A DNA stretch of 64,000 bases from Diphasiastrum complanatum (GCA_029204225.1 CM055102.1:62169168-62233167); one strand, 5' to 3'; counted from the first letter of the stretch, positions 18,764 to 28,757 are shown. Translations and numbers: made by a program. The notes: generated by a model from the letters alone, not told the origin.

Positions 18764-19735
18764 ATGATGAGAAATAGTAAGGCTCTTATTCCAGCTTTTG
18801 AGTTGCTGCGAAAGAGGATCTTACATCTATGTCACAATAGCCCTAGTGCCAGTCATCTTGGTGTGGATAGGACCTATGAGTTGATACGACATAACTTCTG
18901 GTGGTCTAAACCTAAGAAAGAAGTAAACCATTATGTAACACATTGTTTTTAGTGTCATGTTAATAAGGTTGAAAGGATTAAAGTGCTTGGATTATTACGC
19001 TTGTGACCTATACCAGAAGGGAGATGGGAGAATATTTCCATGGACTTTATTACATGTTTACCATGTGCGCAACAACAACATAATACCATCCTAGTTGTGG
19101 TTGATAGACTCACTAAAATGGCTCATTTCACCCCAATTATTAATAAGATAGATGCACCTGGTATGGCTGATTTGTTTATGTAGCATGTGTTCAGACTTCA
19201 TGGATTACCTAGATCCATTGTGTCTGACAAAGACTCTTGTTTTACTTGCAGTTTTTGAACTACAGTATTTGAGAAGGTAGAGGTGCAGTTGGGAATTAGT
19301 AGTTCTGATCATCTTGAAACGATCAAACTTTGGTAGACATGCTTGGGGTGTATGTGAGTGAAAAGCAAACGCAATGTGAGCATTACCTACCATTGTTGGA
19401 GTTTGCCTATAATGATAAATAGTATGCATCTACAAAGATAGGTCCTTTTGAGCTAAATTATGGTTTTAGACCACCAGTCCAATTACTACAAGTATGCCTC
19501 ATAAGACACCTAGCGCTACGGAATTTCTAACTCACCTGCAATAGATGTTGGAGTTAGCAAAGAAAAATGTAAGAGCTATGATGGATCGGGCAAAGACTTA
19601 TGCCGATCTGGATTATATGCCAAGAGAGTTCGAGGAAGGAGACATGGTGTTTCTCAGGATTCTAAAGGACTCGAAAACCCTTAAGAGAGGGAAGTGCTAT
19701 AAGCTGTCACTTAGATATTGTGGACCTCTCCGTGA
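18764..19735 (+). pseudogene. pol: Gyp-C integrase remnant
   Basis: H2C2 domain (RILHLCHNSPSASHLGVDR, then a CxxC broken by a stop: HCF*CHVNKVE), core fragments SMDFITCLPCAQQQHNTI, VVDRLTKMAHF, GLPRSIVSDKDSCF, LPLLEFAYND, and a C-terminal part AKTYADLDYMPREFEEGD ... YKLSLRYCGP ending near 19735. Stops and frameshifts are frequent. The end coincides with a change to unrelated sequence. Confidence 0.78.
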
Positions 19736-20292
19736 TGCTACTTGTCACACTCCAATCTCCAAGAGCTGTTAAACTCTGATGGCCGGTGTGAGGAATAATC
19801 CACCCAACCGTAGGTGCCCTCGTCTTAAGTCTATCTGTTTACTATTTTGGGCCTAGGACACATGGCTTCCATGCAAGGGCGATCAGTTCCCATAGTGCAA
19901 AGTAAATCCACTACTAGTAATCAGTGCGTGGCTCTGAGGCACCACCCCCAAGCTCCGTCATGGGCCTGTGAGACACACGATCACCTAGCATACTGCCAGC
20001 TAGCTGCTCATCCAACAGAGGCATCTTTGTTGCTGACGAGTAGGGTCCATACGGTCATAATTCCACCTATTGACATCCTGTCAGGCGGTCACACCGATTC
20101 ATTGCCTGTGACGCACCGAACCTAACGAGTCCCTGGTGTCCATCCCAGTTACTGGCCCTCGCCAATACCATGGCCCTCAGCCCCTAGTAATTGGTCGTGC
20201 CGGGAATACGCTACTCCTTCCCTCTTTTGGCAAGTCATCGATTCTCAATGACAAACTTTGGGTAAGACTTCTGCAAGGCCTGGCGAGTCTCT
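19736..20292. other. Unassigned stretch between Gyp-C and Cop-2
   Basis: About 560 bp, less AT-rich than its surroundings, with no recognisable protein or repeat match. It may be Gyp-C 3' sequence or LTR, but no matching copy is present to test that. Confidence 0.4.
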
Positions 20293-20770
20293 TGTAGGAA
20301 ATAGAAGCCTAGGGATCCAGGATCTTAACTATTCAATCACACAAAGCATTCTCAAAAGAAAGAGAGAGATGGTTAGAAACCCTCTTGTAGAAACTTGTGG
20401 ACAGCCAAGGAGAATAGTCAATATTGCTTACAAAAGTGTCTCATACAAATGGGATGCACACACATACATAGTCCAAGATGACTGTCTAACTTCATGACTA
20501 TTGGCTATCCAACTACTTGACTATTGACTATCCAACTTTCTATAAGTTACATAGAAAGAATAAGGTACCTCCAATATGTCAAGTTGGGGTACTTAATGTC
20601 ATTATTAGGCCTAGTGGATCCACGAGTCCCTACCAAGTTAATTTCATACTAACTTAGCTAACTCTAAGTCTATTAGGCCTAATATAACAAATGACCATGG
20701 TTACACAACTCTCGACCTTTTGGGTCAAAGTAACCTATGGTAACGCATCATTTCCATTTATATTCCAACG
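20293..20770 (-). repeat. Cop-2 3' LTR (478 bp)
   Basis: Begins TGTAGGAAATAGAAGCC and matches 24675-25176 and 34047-34507. The last base is G instead of the expected A. It contains two 23-bp units (GACTATTGGCTATCCAACTA...) where the other Cop-2 LTR has three. Confidence 0.88.
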
Positions 20771-20782
20771 CCCTCCTTAAAT
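20771..20782 (-). promoter_or_regulatory. Cop-2 polypurine tract
   Basis: Minus-strand ATTTAAGGAGGG next to the LTR, like the AAGGAGAG tract of Cop-1. Confidence 0.78.
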
Positions 20783-20842
20783 GGAAATGCATAACATAAC
20801 ATGAAGTAACTTCTCGAAAGAGAAAAATGCTGAAGCATCAAG

Positions 20843-21799
20843 TCAAAGGGTGAGGATTTGCATGCTCCGTCCGAAGTAGGGAACCAACATAAACTCGGCA
20901 ATAAGTCGAAACATGGACTTGTAATCCACCATAGGCTCCCACATCATTCGAAAATACTTCTTACCATAAGGACAATAAAAAAGAGTACCAAACTCTTTTG
21001 GCATCACATCCTCCTGAACCTTACCATCAATGCCTTGCTCACATAGAATAGGCGATGTACCAACATCATGATGAAGAGTAAGTGTAGAACCAAAAAAATC
21101 AGCAAGAGGTACTGATTTTAAAGAGGCATGTGCCTTCCTTTCGTAGTAAGATATTTCTTTGCTGTCCTGCAAAGTCTCCAATAGCCGACAAGAAATTGTT
21201 ATGGGCTGTTCAACACTTTGCTGCTCAAAGTGTTCCCAACATGGACCATGTTGTCCATAATCTTCCGCAGGCTGTTCCTGAAGCATAATGGACTGCTCAT
21301 GATGTAAAATGGGCTGTAAATGACCAAAAGAAGATGACTGAACCTGCTGTCTAATGTCTTCATCATAAAAATTTGGCAAACTATCAAGAGATGCATCAAC
21401 GATGGTGTCATCAAAGCTGTCCCTCGAAGAGGTATGGGATGACATAGAAGATTCTTCAAGTAATGAAAAATTCTCTCCAATCAAATGCTCACTCTTAACA
21501 CTTTGAACAAAAGTACTAATTGACACATGTTGACTCCCTCCTCGATTAGTACAAAAAGGTTCCAAAGAGTGCTTGAATTTTTTAGCCTTTGCTAAAACAT
21601 CAAATTGAAAAGGTTTCGCATGAAACTTTTCACTAATGCATCCATCATATGCATCAACTTGCGGTGACTTAAAAAAAGAAGATTGCTTCAACATCTGCTC
21701 AATGTGTCGTTGTTGAGAGATGAAGATTCCAGCCCCATGTGGAAGATCAACAAGAACCCAAGTGTGGTTCTTCATGAGTGAGTTGTACTCCTCTTGCAT
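20843..21799 (-). CDS. Cop-2 RT stub, unknown segment X and second linker
   Basis: Part of a 375-aa frame open from 21970 without stops. It starts with the normal RT beginning (MQEEYNSLMKNHTWVLVDLPHG), skips the whole RT palm to FISQQRHIEQMLKQ (a motif lying after YVDD in Cop-1), then enters a region of about 121 residues (segment X, 21682-21320) that resembles no RT or RNase H. X includes SEKFHAKPFQFDVL, SISTFVQSVKSEHL and SRDSFDDTI. It is followed at 21319-20987 by a diverged repeat of the integrase-RT linker (LQPILHHEQSIMLQEQPAED, ADFFG) and a 47-residue tail rich in aromatic residues. No membrane segment or known domain is recognised. Cop-4 carries the same arrangement. Confidence 0.75.
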   Translation of the reverse strand: MQEEYNSLMKNHTWVLVDLPHGAGIFISQQRHIEQMLKQSSFFKSPQVDAYDGCISEKFHAKPFQFDVLAKAKKFKHSLEPFCTNRGGSQHVSISTFVQSVKSEHLIGENFSLLEESSMSSHTSSRDSFDDTIVDASLDSLPNFYDEDIRQQVQSSSFGHLQPILHHEQSIMLQEQPAEDYGQHGPCWEHFEQQSVEQPITISCRLLETLQDSKEISYYERKAHASLKSVPLADFFGSTLTLHHDVGTSPILCEQGIDGKVQEDVMPKEFGTLFYCPYGKKYFRMMWEPMVDYKSMFRLIAEFMLVPYFGRSMQILTL

Positions 21800-22217
21800 C
21801 ATCCTGCAAAGTCTGCAACAACCATTCAAGGACTGGTTTGGGTTGTCCAACAACCTTACCTTTGTCAACACTTTGCTGTCCAAAGCGTTCCAAACTTGGA
21901 CCTTGTTGTCCAATGTTTTCCGAACTTGGACCTTGCTGTCCAATGTCTTCAACAGGCTGCTCTTCACCATAAATAGATTCTTCTTGATGAACTATGGGCT
22001 GCAAAATTGAAGGAGTAGTGGGCTGTCCACTAGAAGTAGATGGTTGTCCCTTCTCTTCATGATTAGATGGCAAAACCAAATCTGGAAATATTTCAAGATA
22101 TGCATCATGGGGGAAGTTCCCTTTCATGACATGAGTGGGCGCAACATCATAGGAGGTCTTTTCATCAAAGTGAACATCACGACTTACTATGATTTTATTA
22201 GTATCCATATTGAACAA
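21747..22217 (-). pseudogene. pol: Cop-2 integrase-RT linker
   Basis: Starts with the end of the integrase region (NMDTNKIIVSRDVHFDEKTS) and continues into a low-complexity linker: QPSTSSGQPTT, LQPIVHQEESIYGEEQPVED, and a tandem GQQGPS(S/L)E(N/R) repeat. It breaks off at LLQTLQD, after which about 60 linker residues present in Cop-3 are deleted and the frame changes. Confidence 0.8.
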
Positions 22218-22618
22218 CCTATATTGCTTTCACTACTATAGCCAACAAATATGCATTTAACTCCTTTATCATCAAGCTTGGTTCTTAGCTTATCGGGAAT
22301 GAAAGCATAAGCCGTGCAACCAAAGATGCGTAAGTGAGAAACAGTAGGCTTCTTACCATACCAAACTTCATAAGGAGTTAATACCTTCAAGGCCTTAGTA
22401 GGACACCGATTACTAATGTAAGCCGCCGTTATAACCGCTTCAGCCCAAAATTTGTGAGGTAGGCCCTTTGCCTTGAGCATGCATCGAGCCATCTCCATGA
22501 TAGTGCGATTCTTTCTTTCGGCAACACCATTTTGTTGAGGTGTGTAAGGGGTTGTCATTTGATGATGGATACCTTTGCTTTGAAGATAAGTACCGAACGT
22601 ATTCTTTATATATTCCCC
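22187..22618 (-). pseudogene. pol: Cop-2 integrase, C-terminal part
   Basis: Contains the end of the catalytic core with the glutamate (YTPQQNGVAERKNRTIMEMA) and the C-terminal region (LTPYEVWYGKKPTVSHLRIFGC, KCIFVGYSSES). Upstream, a shifted frame keeps RGIYKEY. The two catalytic aspartates are absent: sequence jumps from HPEGHV near 22640 to the GGEYIKN region, a deletion of roughly 400 bp compared with Cop-3. Confidence 0.85.
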
Positions 22619-23155
22619 TCCTCGGTCGGTATGACATGTCCTTCAGGATGCTCAATATTAGGAATGTCTTCAACCATATTGAATCTCTTAAACATCTTCA
22701 AGCTAGCAAAGTTGAGATGTTCAAACCTAGGATGCCATAATTCAGCCAACTCCAAAGAATGTGAACTTGATGCAACAAGACAAAAAGATGATGAAGCTCT
22801 TCGCTCATAGGTATCCATAAGGAACAATCCACCACGTAATGTTCCCAAAGCAATGATCATAAGAGATCTCTTTGGGTCTTTGATAAGACATTTGTCTTCT
22901 TTGAATTCCACAACCAATCCTTGATTCATAATCGTAGAGACCGAAATGAGATTCTTTTATTTTTGGAACATAAAGTACATTACGAATGTACTTCTTCTCA
23001 CCATTGGGTAAGATAATGGGGATCACTACAATACCTTTGATAGGATAAGAGGTGTTATTAACACCTTGAACTTTGCTTCCATCATGCAGTTTCACAAGCT
23101 TTGTGAATACCTCTTTGTGATAAGTCATATGGCGTGTGGCATCGCTATCAATCAC
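22606..23155 (-). pseudogene. pol: Cop-2 protease end and GAG-pre-integrase
   Basis: 23155-22805 holds a retropepsin-like start IDSDATRHMTYHKEVF, where DSGA has become DSDA, then IILPNGEKKYIRNVLYVPKI. 22929-22606 holds the GAG-pre-integrase region (LVEFKEDKCLIKDPKRSLM, LAELWHPRFEHLNFASLKM). The frames are offset and the zinc-binding CEGC end is deleted. Confidence 0.82.
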
Positions 23156-24069
23156 CCAATCAATAGATGAAAAAATAGCAACTTGTAAAGCTGAAGATGA
23201 GCTGTTTTCTGCTCAAGATTTGAAGTGGCAGAAATCTCGACTTTAGGAGAGATGAGATTATTAGTGACAAAAGCATAATCATTATTGGAAAGATTATCCT
23301 CCTTTCCAAATTGTTGTTCCAAAGTAATGATTGCGGTACTTGTATCATTACCTTTCTCTTTTTTCTTTGCAAGCCTCTTCCTACATTCTTTGTTGGAAGT
23401 GTTGAAAGAAGGCTTCCCTTTCCACTTGCCTTTGCCTTTGTCTTTTGTGAAGAAAGCTTGATCTTCTTGTTCACCAAAGTTGATCCTTGTTTGCTCTTCT
23501 TGAAGAAGTAAGCCAACAAGTTCATCGAAGGAGATTGGAAGGTAAGAATTAGGAAGAGAGTTGAGAGTAATAGATACAAATTGTGAGTTCTCAATCACCT
23601 CATCAATACTAAGAAGCTCCTCTCGAAGATCCTTGATCTTCGTCAAGTGGTTTGTAAGCAAATCACCTTCTTGCATCTTCAAGATAGAAAGCTGATTTCG
23701 AAGATATACCACTTTTGCCGCATTCTTTACTTGAAACATCTTGGCAAGAGTCTCCCAAGCACTTTTGGAAGTCTTGCATGATCTAATATGTGGAAGGATA
23801 GATCTCTTCACTGATAATGCAGTGATGGAATGTGCTTGTGCATCTCGTCGATCCCACTTCTTTTGCTCATTTGAAGACACTTCCGTAGATGATGAAGTAG
23901 TTGTTCTAGATGGTGTAATAGGCGGCCTCTCTTCGTCACCATTAACTACTTCCCACAAACCTTTAGCAACTAGAAGGTTCTTTATCATGTAGCACCACAA
24001 GGAATAGTTTGTGCCATCCAGCCTATCTTCATTAAATAAAGAACCAATAGACTCCGATTCTTTAGCCAT
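23152..24069 (-). pseudogene. gag: Cop-2 gag
   Basis: Start taken at 24069 (MAKESESIGSLFNEDRLDG), in agreement with the other family copies. Gag core: KNAAKVVYLRNQLSILKMQ, TNHLTKIKDLREELLSID, FDELVGLLLQEEQTR. It is followed by a lysine-rich region in which the CCHC knuckle has been lost (GKPSFNTSNKECRKRLAKK). About 15 residues before FDELVG (PFVSSLSISLRGQQ in sisters) are missing. It ends with a shifted protease flank. Confidence 0.85.
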
Positions 24070-24660
24070 AACAGAAAAAACCAGCTTGTAGTAGATAGGA
24101 AATAGACTTTCCAAGACAAAATCTACTCAAAGGGCAGCAACCTCAAAGCTGAAATTATTAGCACAATAGATTGCAATACTCCACATGCAATTTGCTCAAC
24201 AAGTAATGAAATAGGTGGCTGATTTCTGCACAAAAAAACAGAATGCTCACAAATAGGTATACTTCAAATGAAGCCAAAACCAAAACCAAAAATTTGTGGC
24301 TGAAAAGAGTGCACACTATGTGCATATAGAGCTGATGGTAGCGCCCTACTCCAAGCTCACCAACAGGGAAATTTCAGCAAGAAATGTGTCCAAAACACAT
24401 GTATCTTCATTCAAGAAGTAAATCTGAAATTTTCAGCATGTAATTGAGTCAAGATCACATGCAATTGGTTTGAGCATGGGCGCCCTAGTGCTAGCTCTCA
24501 AATAGGTGAAGGTGCCCTGCAATTTTCTGCAAAAAAGCTATAAGAAGATGAACAGATTCTTCTCCTGCAAAAATCAGCAGCTTGATGATTTTCTGCAATC
24601 AAAAGGGGAAGAAGATAGCTTTCTATTGGGCGCCCTCCTGCAAGCAATCTGATCACCTAA
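24070..24660 (-). other. Cop-2 5' leader with repeated GGCGCC boxes
   Basis: Untranslated leader containing GCGCCCTACTCC near 24345, GGGCGCCCTAGTGC near 24479, a degenerate GGTGCCCT near 24511 and GGGCGCCCTCCTGC near 24629. On the element strand these read GCAGGAGGGCGCCC and relatives, spaced about 30 to 130 bp. Confidence 0.75.
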
Positions 24661-24661
24661 A

Positions 24662-24674
24662 GACTCTGATACCA
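24662..24674 (-). promoter_or_regulatory. Cop-2 primer binding site
   Basis: Minus strand TGGTATCAGAGTC immediately inside the 5' LTR; matches the methionine-tRNA site. Confidence 0.88.
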
Positions 24675-25176
24675 TGTAGGAAATAGAAGCCTAAGGATCC
24701 AGAATCTTAACTATTCAATCACACAAAGCATTCTCAAAAGAAAGAGAGAGATGGCTAGAAACCCTCTTGTAGAAACTCGTGGACAGCCAAGGAGAATAGT
24801 CAGTATTGCTTACAAAAGTGTCTCATACAAATGGGATGCACACATATATATAGTCGAAGATGACTATCTAACTTCATGACTATTGGCTATCCAACTACTT
24901 GACTATTGGCTTTCCAACTACTTGACTATTGACTATCCAACTTTCTATAAGTTACATAGAAAGAATAAGGTACTTCCAATATGTCAAGTTGGGGTACTTA
25001 ATGTCACAATTAGGCCTAGTGGACCCATGAGTCCCTACCAAGTTAATTTCATACTAACTTAGCTAACTCTAAGTTTAGTAGGCCTAATATAATAAATGAT
25101 CATGGTTACACAACTCTCGACCTTTTGGGTCAAAGTAACCTATGGTAATGTAAGCAATTCCATTTACATTCCAACA
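24675..25176 (-). repeat. Cop-2 5' LTR (502 bp)
   Basis: TGTAGG...CCAACA. Contains three 23-bp units at 24878-24945 (GACTATTGGCTATCCAACTA type), one more than its partner LTR. It abuts truncated Cop-3 at 25177. Confidence 0.88.
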
Positions 25177-25193
25177 GGAAGATCAACAAGAAT

Positions 25194-25805
25194 CTAAATA
25201 TGGCTCTTCATAAGTGAGTCATACTCATCTTGCATCGCATCCTCCCAACATTTTACTCCCTTGGCCTGCTCATAGAAAACAGGTTCTTCTGCAACATCTC
25301 CATGAGATGTAAGAGCAAAATCTGAAAAATCAGCATAGTCCACTGATTTTGTAGCGGCACGTGTCTTTCCATCATAAAATGAACTTACCTTGCTGTCCCG
25401 CAAAGTCGACAACAGCCATCGTGGGACTGTTTTGGGCTGTCCAACAGCCATGTCTCTTCTTACAATTTGCTGTCCAAGATCTTCCGACACCGCACTTGGC
25501 TGTCCAAGATCTTCCAAAACTGGTCCTTGCTGTCCAACAGTTCCTGCAGGCTGATTTTGAGCAACAACGGGCGGTTCTTAATGAACATTAGGCTTTAAAC
25601 TTGATGAGGTGTTGGGCAGGTCGAAACTGGTTGATTGCTGCCCCTTATCTCCAGCAATAGAAGATGGTACCAAATATGGAAAAACTTCAACATTCACACT
25701 ATGTGGGCTGTCCCCCTTCAAGATATGAGTTGGGGCCACATCCAATGAATTCTTTTCATCAAAATGCACATCACGACTAACAATAATCTTGTTAGTGCTC
25801 CAATT
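25194..25805 (-). pseudogene. pol: Cop-3 integrase-RT linker
   Basis: Contains VDVHFDEKNSLDVAPTHIL at the integrase end (25769-25578), then EDLGQPSAVSEDLGQQ, VPRWLLSTLRDSKVSSFYDG, TKSVDYADFSDFAL and GVKCWEDAMQDEYDSLM. A stop near 25580 splits it. The linker reads like that of Cop-1 but is more complete. Confidence 0.82.
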
Positions 25806-25835
25806 GAACAGCCTATAGCCTTTGCTTTCACTACT

Positions 25836-26711
25836 CTAGCCAACAAAAATGAATTTAACTCCTTCATTCTCAAGCTTTGTACGAAGTTTATTTGGAACAA
25901 AAGTATAAGCCGTACAACCAAAAATGCGAAAGTGAGAGATTGTAGGCTTCTTTCCATACCAAACTTCATAAGGAGTAAATACTTTCAATGCTTTAGTAGG
26001 ACAACGATTGCTTATGTATGCTGCCGTTATAACCGCTTCAGCTCGAAATTTGTGAGGCAGCCCCGTTGCTTTGAGCATGCAATGGGCCATCTCCATAAGT
26101 GTGCGATTCTTTCGCTCGGCAACACCATTTTGTTGAGGCGTATAGGGAGTTGTCATTTGATGTAGGATTCCCTTTTCTCGAAGAAATGCACCGAACGTAT
26201 TCTTAATGTATTCCCCTCCTCGATCGGTGCGTAGGGTCTTCAAAGAATGCCCAAACGGATTTTCCGCCATTGCTAGAAAATCTTGGAAACGTTGAAAAAC
26301 TTCCGATTTAGCCTTCATAGAATAAATCCGTGTAAAACGGGAAAAGTCATCAATGAGAGTCGCAAAATAGATGCACTTTCCAATGGATTCGGTCCTCATT
26401 GGACCACAAACATCACTGTGAACCAAATCAAATTTATCAAGAACCCTTATAGTTTCATCAATTGGAAAAGGTTTCCTTTGAACCTTTCCAACTATGCACC
26501 CCTCGCATACATGCCCTTCCGGCTGCTCATTAGTAGGAATGTCTTCTACCATATTAAATGTCTTCAGCTTGTTCAAACTTGCAAAGTTGATATGCCCAAA
26601 CCTTGCATGCCACAATTCAGCCAACTCCAATGATTGTGATGTAGAAGCAACAAGACATGTAAAGGGAATTCGTCGCTCATAGGTATCCATAATGAATAAG
26701 CCAGCATGCAT
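25836..26711 (-). CDS. pol: Cop-3 GAG-pre-integrase and integrase core
   Basis: 291-aa open frame, the most complete copia integrase here. GAG-pre-integrase with H and CxxC (ELWHARFGHINFASL, GHVCEGCIVGKVQR), then the DDE core: D in LVHSDVCGPM, D in LRTDRGGEYI, E in QQNGVAERKNRT. The C-terminal part VFTPYEVWYGKKPTISHFRIF follows. Frames upstream and downstream are broken, so it is a fragment of a former polyprotein. Catalytic residues are visibly intact. Confidence 0.9.
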   Translation of the reverse strand: MHAGLFIMDTYERRIPFTCLVASTSQSLELAELWHARFGHINFASLNKLKTFNMVEDIPTNEQPEGHVCEGCIVGKVQRKPFPIDETIRVLDKFDLVHSDVCGPMRTESIGKCIYFATLIDDFSRFTRIYSMKAKSEVFQRFQDFLAMAENPFGHSLKTLRTDRGGEYIKNTFGAFLREKGILHQMTTPYTPQQNGVAERKNRTLMEMAHCMLKATGLPHKFRAEAVITAAYISNRCPTKALKVFTPYEVWYGKKPTISHFRIFGCTAYTFVPNKLRTKLENEGVKFIFVG

Positions 26712-26785
26712 TGTTCCCGAAATAATAATTAAGAGTGATCTTTTAGGATCCTTGACAAGACACTTATCTTCTTTGAACTCAACAA

Positions 26786-27652
26786 CTAGTCTTGCTTCAA
26801 CATAGTTGAAACCGAAAGAAGATTCTTCTTGATTCCCGGAACATAAAGCACATTCTTAATGTACTTTTCTTCACCATTAGGCAAAATGATGACTACAATT
26901 CCAATTCCGTGAATAGAATAAGATGCATCATCCGCACATTGTACCTTACTTTCATTTTGCACTTTCACTAATTTAGTGAATGCTTCTTTGCGCATATGAC
27001 GAGTAGCACCACTATTAATCACCCATTCAATGGGTTGAAAATCAGCAACTTGCAAAACAGAACCTGAATTCCTCATAGATGTAAAAGTACTAGTAGAAGC
27101 AATATTAGACACAAAAGCATAGTCTTGGTTGAAGAGATCACCACTAGCTTCAAGCTCTTGCTCCAAAGTAGCAAGTGAAGCACTAATATCAATTCCTTTA
27201 CTCTCCTCTTTCGCAAGCTTCTTCTTACAATCCTTGATGAAGTGCCCATACCTTTTGCAATAATGGCACTTCCCTTTCTTCTTGTGAGTGTTGACATTTT
27301 GACCTCCAACAGGCTTTTGCTCATCCTTGGAAGGAGGCTTCTCCTTTCCTTTTGACTTGCCTTTGCCCTTGCCTTTCGTGAAGAAAGCTTGATCTTGTTG
27401 AGTGTCACCCACAAAGTTTTGCCTCGTTTGCTCCTCTTGAAGAAGCAGCCCAACAAGTTCATCAAAGGAGAGTTGCTGTCCCCTAAGAGAGATACTCAAA
27501 GATGAAACAAATGGAAGATAAGACGAAGGTAATGAGTTGAGAGTAATGGAAACAAATTGAGCATCCTCAAATATCTCATCAATTATGAGAAGCTCCTCAC
27601 GAAGATCCTTGATCTTCGTCAAGTGATTGGTCACTTGATCCCCTTCTTGCAT
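26786..27652 (-). CDS. gag: Cop-3 gag C-terminus and protease
   Basis: 288-aa frame: TNHLTKIKDLREELL, the gag core with SLSISLRGQQLSFDELVG, a lysine-rich segment, CCHC knuckle CHYCKRYGHFIKDC, then protease with NSGATRHM where DSGATRHM is expected, so the catalytic aspartate is replaced. It ends in IILPNGEEKYIKNVLYVPG, the start of GAG-pre-integrase. Joined upstream to the gag N-terminus by a frameshift near 27640. Confidence 0.87.
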   Translation of the reverse strand: MQEGDQVTNHLTKIKDLREELLIIDEIFEDAQFVSITLNSLPSSYLPFVSSLSISLRGQQLSFDELVGLLLQEEQTRQNFVGDTQQDQAFFTKGKGKGKSKGKEKPPSKDEQKPVGGQNVNTHKKKGKCHYCKRYGHFIKDCKKKLAKEESKGIDISASLATLEQELEASGDLFNQDYAFVSNIASTSTFTSMRNSGSVLQVADFQPIEWVINSGATRHMRKEAFTKLVKVQNESKVQCADDASYSIHGIGIVVIILPNGEEKYIKNVLYVPGIKKNLLSVSTMLKQD

Positions 27653-28056
27653 CTCAACAAAGAAAGCTGATTTCTGAGATACACCACTCTTGCTGGATTT
27701 TTGACTCTATACATAGTATAAAGTGTATCCCACGCACTTTTAGATGTCTTACAAGACCTAGTATGAGGTAAGATAGATCTTTTCACAGCAAGAGCAACCA
27801 TAGAATGTGCTTGTGCATCCCTTCTATCCCACTTCTTTTGTTCTTCCGAAGATGTAGAAGATGATGTTGATGATGATGATCCACGAAGTGTAGGAGGTGC
27901 CAAAGACGGAGGCCTTTCCTCATCACCATTGACCAAATCCCACAACCCTTTCGCTATGAGAAGATTCTTCATCATGTAACTCCACAAGGAGTAGTTTGTG
28001 CCATCCAATCAATCTTCACTAAACAAAGAACCGATAACTTCCGATTCTTTAGCCAT
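27631..28056 (-). pseudogene. gag: Cop-3 gag N-terminus
   Basis: By comparison with sister copies the original start is at 28056 (MAKESEVIGSLF). A stop codon replaces the arginine in EDRLDG near 28008, so only the part from the next methionine is open: DGTNYSLWSYMMKNLLIAKG, HTRSCKTSKSAWDTL. It ends with a frameshift at LRCKKG. Confidence 0.83.
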
Positions 28057-28756
28057 TACCTCTAACAAAATTTTAGCTTGTAGTAGATAGGAAAGAGAGC
28101 CTTTCCACAACCAAATCTACTCAAAAATTTGCAGCAAACAAAGATCTGAAAGTAGGAGCACAAGATGTCTTTCAATCTGCAACCAAAGTGCCCAAAAGAT
28201 AATGGATAGATGGCTGTCTTTTTGCACAAAAAAACCAGCTTCTTGAAAATTAGGTTAGCTTCGATTGAAGCCTACACCGAAACCCAATTAGGAAGCTAAA
28301 TAGTGTGATCAACACACACTCCAATAGGGCTGTTGAAAGTGCCCTACTGCTTGCTGAGAATCTGCAGATTTCCAGCCACAAGTTGACCTAACCCTGAATA
28401 GGGTTTGCTGAATTTTGGGTGCCCTCCTACACAAATGCAAACTTAAAAACAAAAACAGCAAGATAAGGAGACACCACAACCAAAAATTAGTAGCAGATTT
28501 TTGGGTGCCCTCCTCCAAACAAAACTTGCTGAAAATCGGTTGCATAAAAATCAGATTTGAGATTCTAATTTTTGGGTGCCAAAAATTGCTCCTCCAAGAT
28601 CTCTGATGGCCGCCCTCCTTCAACCTGAAAAGAGACAAAAAAGCTGATCCAAACTGCACTTGAAAAGATCAGCAAGATGCTGAAATTTCACAACAAAAAG
28701 CAGAGAAGCTCCTCTTTTGGTAGGGCGCCAACAAACAAGCTTGCTGCAGATTCGGT
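28057..28756 (-). other. Cop-3 5' leader with repeated GGNGCC boxes
   Basis: Leader of about 700 bp. It carries GTGCCCTACTGC (near 28331), GGTGCCCTCCTAC (28420), GGTGCCCTCCTCC (28504), GCCGCCCTCCTT (28610) and GGGCGCCAAC (28722), each followed by similar AAA-rich words. This makes a degenerate repeat of about 80-110 bp. Confidence 0.75.
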
Positions 28757-28757
28757 A

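Larger units (their letters stand above)
15716..19735 (+). mobile_element. Gyp-C, heavily decayed Ty3/gypsy element
   Basis: Plus-strand gypsy remnant starting at a primer site TGGTATCAAAGC (15716-15727) after TTACA. Gag, protease, partial RT, RNase H and integrase are recognisable but broken by many stops. RT lost its catalytic core. It is the most degraded large element here. Its LTRs could not be delimited: the left one ends at about 15714 and includes the CT run, and no right one is recognised. Confidence 0.8.
20293..25176 (-). mobile_element. Cop-2, non-autonomous copia element without RT
   Basis: Minus-strand copia element with both LTRs (20293-20770 and 24675-25176), primer site and polypurine tract. 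It has gag, a protease fragment, partial integrase, a linker, a stub of RT and then a non-RT segment (see 20843-21799). No target-site duplication is seen: flanks are GTCTCT on the left and GGAAG on the right. This suggests later rearrangement. Confidence 0.88.
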
